Shown: in pieces, positions 60,247 to 64,000 of the stretch | Position numbering within the stretch: position 1 is the stretch's first letter | Layout: each line of letters starts with the position of its first letter | NCBI GenBank assembly: GCA_963800275.1 | Contig: CAWDAI010000015.1 | Coordinates: forward strand, 16,041-80,040 | Direction: 5' to 3' | Length of the DNA: 64,000 nucleotides | Source of the DNA: JAFMJV01 sp963800275 | GTDB taxonomy: Bacteria; Chloroflexota; Limnocylindria; Limnocylindrales; CSP1-4 | Notes under the pieces: generated by a model | Database searches by the model: none | Seen by the model: the letters and a program-made list of their open reading frames with translations, nothing else | Told to the model about the DNA's origin: nothing | Made by a program: the position numbers and the translations under genes

Positions 60247-61159
60247 ATGCTGGTGGGGATCGACTGGGGCGGGACCAAGATCGAGATCGTGGCCATGACG
60301 CCCGATGGCACGGAGCTCTTCCGGGAGCGCGAGGACACACCGCGTGGCGACTACGAGGCGTGCCTGGCGGTGATGGCGGAGCTGGCCGACCGCGTCGCGC
60401 GGGACGTCGGTGCCATTCGACCGCGTGGGCGTGGGCATCCCCGGGTCCATCGACCCGCTGACCGGCCTGGGCAAGGGCGCCAGCTCCACCTGGCTCATGG
60501 GCAAGCCCGTGGAGGAGGACCTGAGCGCTGCCCTCGGCGGGCGAGCCGTGCGCACGGCCAACGACGTGGACCTCCTGGCTGCCTCGGAAGCGCGCGATGG
60601 CGCCGCTGTGGGTCACGGTGTGGTCTTCGCGGCCAACTTCGCAAGCGGGGTCGGCGGTGGCGTCGTGGTCGACGGACGCACCCACCACGGACCCAACAAC
60701 AATGCCGCCGACTGGGGCCACAATCCGCTGCCCTGGGCGCGCGAGGACGAGCTGCCCGGGCCCGAGTGCTGGTGCGGCCTGACCGGCTGCATCGAGACGT
60801 GGGTCTCCGGACGCGCGTTCCAGGCGCTGTACCAGGCGGCCGCGGGCGAGCGCCTGCATGGCTCGGCCATCGTGGAGAAGGCGCGCGCTGGCGACCCCCT
60901 CGCAAGTCGGCTGCTCGACGACTACATCGACCGTGTCGCGCGCGGGCTGGCCTCGATCGTGAACGCGCTCGACCCGGATATCTTCGTCTTCGGCGGCGGC
61001 ATGTCCAACGTGGACGAGCTCTACGAGCGACTGCCGGAGCGGATCCTGCGCTTCACCTTCACGCCCGTCTTCACCACGCCCATCGTGAAGTCGGTGCACG
61101 GTGATTCCAGCGGCGTGCGCGGCGCGGCCTGGATGTGGGCGGAGGAAGGAGCAGCATGA
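60247..61159 (+). pseudogene. ROK-family sugar kinase (glucokinase-like) interrupted by a single-base frameshift
   Basis: The N-terminal part MLVGIDWGGTKIEIVAM (phosphate loop) reads from ATG 60247 to about residue 55; the remainder (FDRVGVGIPGSIDPLTG onward) reads one frame later. The junction GACGTCGGTGCC near 60400-60412 would be in frame as GACGTGGTGCC. The total, 913 bases, is 304 codons plus one base. The rest is intact: GHNPLPW and the ROK zinc motif CWCGLTGCIE are present, as is VFGGGMSN. Intact, it would phosphorylate glucose, mannose or an N-acetylated hexosamine; note the GlcNAc-type operon at 21429-27403. The stop overlaps the ATG of the phosphatase gene. Confidence 0.82.
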
Positions 61160-61956
61160 CCGATCCCCTTGCAGAACGGTTCGCCTTCGGCCAGGCCCTC
61201 ATCGCCGAAGCCGCTTCGCTGGCCGAGGACTATTTCGAACGCCAGGAGTCGCTGTCGGTCCGCTCCAAGGGCACCCAGGACGTGGTCAGCCAGGCGGACA
61301 CGGAGGTCGAGACGCTCATCCGCGCCGCGGTCGAGTCGCGCTTTCCCGAGGATGCCTTCTTCGGCGAGGAATTCGGACACAACGACGTCGATGGCGCGGA
61401 GTCCATCTGGATCGTGGACCCCATCGACGGTACGCAGCCGTTCCTGAGCGAGCTTTCCTCGTGGTGCGTATCCATCGGCTTTGCCTGGCAGGGTCGGCTC
61501 GAGATGGGCTTCCTGGCCGCCCCGGCGCGGGGCGAGGTCTTCATCGGCCGGCGCGGTCACGGGGCCACGCTCAACGGTCGGCCCATCCATGTCTCGAGCA
61601 GCACCAGCCTCGACGACGGGCTCCTGTCCATCGGCATGTCGCCGCGCATCGGGGCCGACGAGATCGTGCCCATGGTGGATGCGCTCCTGCGCCAGGGCGT
61701 CGTCTACTACCGCGAGGGCTCCGGGGCGCTGTCGCTGGCCTACGTCGCGGCCGGTCGGCTCATCGGCTACATCGAGGCCCACCTCAACAGCTGGGATGGG
61801 GCCGCGGGCGTGGCCATCCTGGAAGCCGCGGGTGGCGTGGTCAACGACTTCTTCACGCCCCAGACGCTGTTCACCGGCGCGCCCATCGTGGCCACCAACG
61901 AGGCGCTCTACCCGGCCCTGGAAGCGGTGCTGCCGGAGCACGTGCGGCGAGGATAG
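61156..61956 (+). CDS. Inositol-monophosphatase-family phosphatase
   Basis: 266 residues from ATG 61156 (GGAGG upstream, ATGA overlap with the kinase gene). The metal-binding motifs of the Mg2+-dependent, Li+-sensitive family are intact: GEEFG (Glu71/72), WIVDPIDGT (Asp88, Asp91) and the late NSWDGAAG. The third position after the core, GTQPF rather than GTTNF, differs from classic inositol monophosphatases and is closer to histidinol-phosphate or sugar-phosphate phosphatases of the superfamily. Coupled to the ROK kinase, it probably acts on a sugar phosphate. Confidence 0.88.
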   Translation: MTDPLAERFAFGQALIAEAASLAEDYFERQESLSVRSKGTQDVVSQADTEVETLIRAAVESRFPEDAFFGEEFGHNDVDGAESIWIVDPIDGTQPFLSELSSWCVSIGFAWQGRLEMGFLAAPARGEVFIGRRGHGATLNGRPIHVSSSTSLDDGLLSIGMSPRIGADEIVPMVDALLRQGVVYYREGSGALSLAYVAAGRLIGYIEAHLNSWDGAAGVAILEAAGGVVNDFFTPQTLFTGAPIVATNEALYPALEAVLPEHVRRG

Positions 61957-62249
61957 CCGGCTCGTGGACCATGCGGTTTCTGCGTGGCGTGGCCCCAAAC
62001 ATCTTCACTCGGGCATCGGGTTGGGCTTCGCCCATACCATCGCCGAGGCCAAGCGGGCCGATACCGGTTCGACCAACGCGGGCTACGTGCAGGCGTTGTT
62101 CGACGAGCCGTCAGGTTCACGCCGGTCTCTTGCCGCCAGCCGCGGCGCGCTTCGGCTGTCCCTCCCGCGTAGCCACTCGACCGCGGGGAGCCCGTACCTC
62201 GGCCGTTCGTCTCATCCTTGGCGCCACTCGTCGTCTGAGCGCGCTCCCA

Positions 62250-62484
62250 GCCTCCCGTGGCATCTGTTCGCCGGCCGAGTGGCGTTCGCGGTGGGACGGC
62301 AGGGCAGTGGCGTCCTGTTCGCCGGCAACCTCTTCTCCCAGGCCGCGGTCGTCGCGCGGAATTCGGCGTCCCCACGGTCGTCGGCTGCGCGGGCGGCGCG
62401 ACGAGGCGTCTGACCACCGGCCAGCGCGTGACGGTCGACGGCTCGAAGGGGACGGTGAGCGCAGAGGACGACGTCGAGCGCTGA
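62250..62484 (+). pseudogene. Fragment of a PEP-utilising-enzyme swivelling (phosphohistidine) domain
   Basis: In one frame: HLFAGRVAFAVG and AGNLFSQAAVVAR; one base later the frame changes and continues EFGVPTVVGCAGGATRRL, GQRVTVDGSKGTV to a stop at 62484. This is the end of the mobile swivel domain of PPDK/PEP-synthase-like proteins (usual pattern D-A-G-x-L-x-S-H-A-A-I-V-A-R-E-x-G-x-P-x-V-V-G). The phosphorylatable His is Gln here. No start or N-terminal ATP-grasp part is found in the 290 bases before it, so this is a decayed remnant. The rest of 61957-62601 shows no gene. Confidence 0.6.
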
Positions 62485-62502
62485 TCGACGTCGCCCGGCC
62501 AG

Positions 62503-62514
62503 GGGAGGCCTCCC
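62503..62514. terminator. Short palindrome downstream of the swivel-domain remnant
   Basis: Perfect 12-base palindrome GGGAGGCCTCCC, 18 bases after the remnant's stop codon and 88 bases beyond the DUF4139 stop. With no loop, only a weak terminator candidate. Confidence 0.3.
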
Positions 62515-62601
62515 ACCGGCGCCGGGATGCCCGCATGGCGATCAAGCTGGTCTGCGTCCCCCTGGAGGCAGATCGACGACCTCGTGCAGGGCGTCGAGTG
62601 G

Positions 62602-63753
62602 TCAATCCACGAGGTACTCGTACGAGATGACCATCTCGTCGCCCGGCTCCACGCTGATGGGCCAGCGCAGGAGGTTGCCAGGATCGAGCTGCGGGTCGAT
62701 GGAGGCATGCAACTGCTCTGCCTGCGGCAGCTGGTAGTCGACGACGTCCATGTGCACCGTGGTGGGAGTGAAGTTCTCGATGGTGAGGGCGACCTGGTAT
62801 CGGTAGTCGAAGCGCCCCTGAGCGATGGCGCTCTGGGTTTGCTCGCGCTTCACGCGCACGTCCTGCAGGTGGCCGACGGTAACGCTGCCCTCGCCACCGA
62901 CCGGCGTACGCTCGATGAAGTCGCTGCCGATGAAGAGCTTGTCCTGGTAGTTGCGTACCACGCCCTCGCTGAACGGCTGGTCGCTCTCATTGGTGACCTT
63001 GTAGATGACCGTGACCTGCTGGTCGGTGGATGCGTTCCACAGGTGCAGTCGCCGGGCCGGCAGGTCCTGGCCGACGAGCTGGGCGTAGATGGTGTCGCCT
63101 GGGTCCGCGGTCAGCTCGCCGATGTCGTAGGTGTGCTGGATGTCGACCTGGCCGACGGGAGCCGAGACCGAAAGCGAGTCGGAGGCTTCGAAGCCGGCCA
63201 GGCGCTGGTTGGCCGATAGCTCGGCGGCCGGCGCGATGGGCCGGTTGAGATCGACCATGCCGGCGACCAGCTGCGTCTCCACATCCTCGAGCATGAGCGA
63301 GCTGTCGGCGATCTCGGCGAAGTAGTCGAAGCCCACGGTCTCGTCGCTATCCGCGCCGAGCCACATGTCGTACGTGGGTCGCCAGCCGACGCCGCCCAGC
63401 AGGTACTCCATGGAAACGTCGCGCAGCTCGGTCTCGGTGGCCGATTGCCACTTGATCGTGGGCTGACCGGTGCTCCAGTTGAGCCGATAGTTGGAGACGC
63501 GCCGGCCGTTCTCGCGCAGCACGAGCGTGTCCGCGTAGACGGTCTGTGGCAGCACGATCTTGACGTCGACCCCGCCGGGCAGGGCCACCTCATCGCGAGC
63601 GTAGGCGACGTTGTTGAGGAAGACCGCGACCCGGTCGGGGGCGCTGGTATAGCTGATCTGGTCTTCGGCCGCGGCACCGGCCGGGCCGCTCGTGGCCCCC
63701 ACGAGCAGGCTCGTGGTGATGGCGGTCGCGAGCGGGATCCGCAGGGTACGCAT
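62602..63753 (-). CDS. Secreted DUF4139-family protein
   Basis: 383 residues from ATG 63753, with AAGGAG upstream. Signal peptide to about residue 28 (GPAGAAA). The mature protein is beta-rich: ISYTSAPDRVAVFLNNVAYARDEVALPGG at the start, the family core WRPTYDMWLGADSDETVGFDYFAEIADSSLMLEDVETQLVAG in the middle, and YKVTNESDQPFSEGVVRNYQ and IENFTPTTVHMDVVDYQLPQ in the C-terminal half. The match to DUF4139 (MuiA-related) proteins rests on the VGWRPTYD and LEDVE-type segments. Such proteins are exported and of unknown function, perhaps part of the cell envelope. It lies between two swivel-domain remnants of opposite orientation. Confidence 0.75.
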   Translation of the reverse strand: MRTLRIPLATAITTSLLVGATSGPAGAAAEDQISYTSAPDRVAVFLNNVAYARDEVALPGGVDVKIVLPQTVYADTLVLRENGRRVSNYRLNWSTGQPTIKWQSATETELRDVSMEYLLGGVGWRPTYDMWLGADSDETVGFDYFAEIADSSLMLEDVETQLVAGMVDLNRPIAPAAELSANQRLAGFEASDSLSVSAPVGQVDIQHTYDIGELTADPGDTIYAQLVGQDLPARRLHLWNASTDQQVTVIYKVTNESDQPFSEGVVRNYQDKLFIGSDFIERTPVGGEGSVTVGHLQDVRVKREQTQSAIAQGRFDYRYQVALTIENFTPTTVHMDVVDYQLPQAEQLHASIDPQLDPGNLLRWPISVEPGDEMVISYEYLVD

Positions 63754-63859
63754 CGATGGGCTCCTTCCCTCTGGGCGCGCCGGGACGTTCGGGCACGCGC
63801 GTGTCTCCAACCTGACGCGGCTACTGCCCACTCGGTTCCGGGCATGGTGCACCGAGGCA

Positions 63860-64000
63860 CCGTGCCAGATACCAGCCGCGACGCCAGCCTGGACGCACCT
63901 CTTTGCCCGCGCTTTCGCCGTCACCGACGCCGGCAACCTCTTCGCCACATCTCGATCGCGGCACGCGAGTGGCCTCCCGGCGGTCGTGGGCTGCATCGGT
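63860..64000 (+). pseudogene. Second PEP-utilising swivel-domain fragment, cut by window edge
   Basis: QIPAATPAWTHLFARAFAV then TDAGNLFA is readable from about 63866, followed by HISIAAREW in a shifted frame and GLPAVVGCIG back in the first frame at the right edge. Single missing bases near 63950 and 63975 explain the shifts. This again is the swivel domain of PEP-utilising enzymes (pattern P-A-x-T-P-A-W-T-x-L-F). It continues beyond the window, so a complete gene outside cannot be excluded. Confidence 0.5.

Noticed and set aside
61957..62250. Open frames between the phosphatase stop and the swivel-domain remnant
   Set aside because: None of the three plus-strand frames or the minus-strand frame (62117-62605) shows a start with a ribosome binding site, a domain or natural composition.

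Overview
The window is high-GC DNA (roughly 70 percent by eye) and gene-dense. Many genes overlap by 1-4 bases with the next one. The gene content suggests a free-living, heterotrophic, Gram-positive-like bacterium: an AfsR/SARP regulator, a SpoIIE/RsbW/STAS partner-switching module, a deazaflavin (F420)-type nitroreductase, a sortase-type surface protein, several carbohydrate and peptide ABC importers, and Sec signal peptides ending in A-x-A followed by Gln-Asp. This best fits Chloroflexota of the Limnocylindria/Ellin6529 kind or a deep Actinomycetota. That assignment is an inference from style, not from a marker gene; asnS (14808-16211) would be the best gene to place it.

Layout. 1-1395 is the 3' end of an MMPL/RND transporter. 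1446-4358 is a large SARP-type ATPase regulator, divergent from a signalling operon (4503-10850) with three tandem orphan sensor-type membrane proteins (the first one broken), a GAF-like/PP2C/HATPase fusion, two STAS proteins and an unknown protein. An IS1182-like element with a CTAG duplication (10885-12401) follows, then a phytoene-desaturase-like oxidase, a secreted cupredoxin-like protein and asnS. At 16266-21358 a DHA2 efflux pump is divergent from a TetR regulator plus ABC exporter, with a perfect palindrome between them. At 21429-27403 an operon on the minus strand encodes a GntR regulator, a SIS protein, a GH84 enzyme and a sugar ABC importer, probably for GlcNAc-containing glycans. 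27630-32133 holds single genes (GNAT, secreted protein, MFS, quinone-type oxidoreductase, methyltransferase).

At 32193-39100 an ACT protein and a UPF0210 protein precede an RbsABC-like importer and an FGGY kinase; a PreA-like protein is convergent. 40587-45704 is a 1705-residue surface protein with eight near-identical tandem repeats and an LPATD anchor, followed by manA and a class-III aminotransferase. 48116-54645 is a peptide ABC importer operon ending in a nitrilase-family amidase, with a divergent LysR gene. The last part holds an AI-2E-type transporter, a secreted beta-helix-like protein, an F420-type reductase, a methyltransferase/DUF2236/ROK kinase/inositol-phosphatase cluster, and a DUF4139 protein lying between two degenerate PEP-utilising swivel-domain fragments.

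Three otherwise well-conserved genes (32646-34002, 58419-59274, 60247-61159) are each broken by exactly one extra base. One repeat of the surface protein carries three single-base deletions that cancel out. Assembly or read errors are therefore a real alternative to gene decay. No rRNA, tRNA or CRISPR array was seen.
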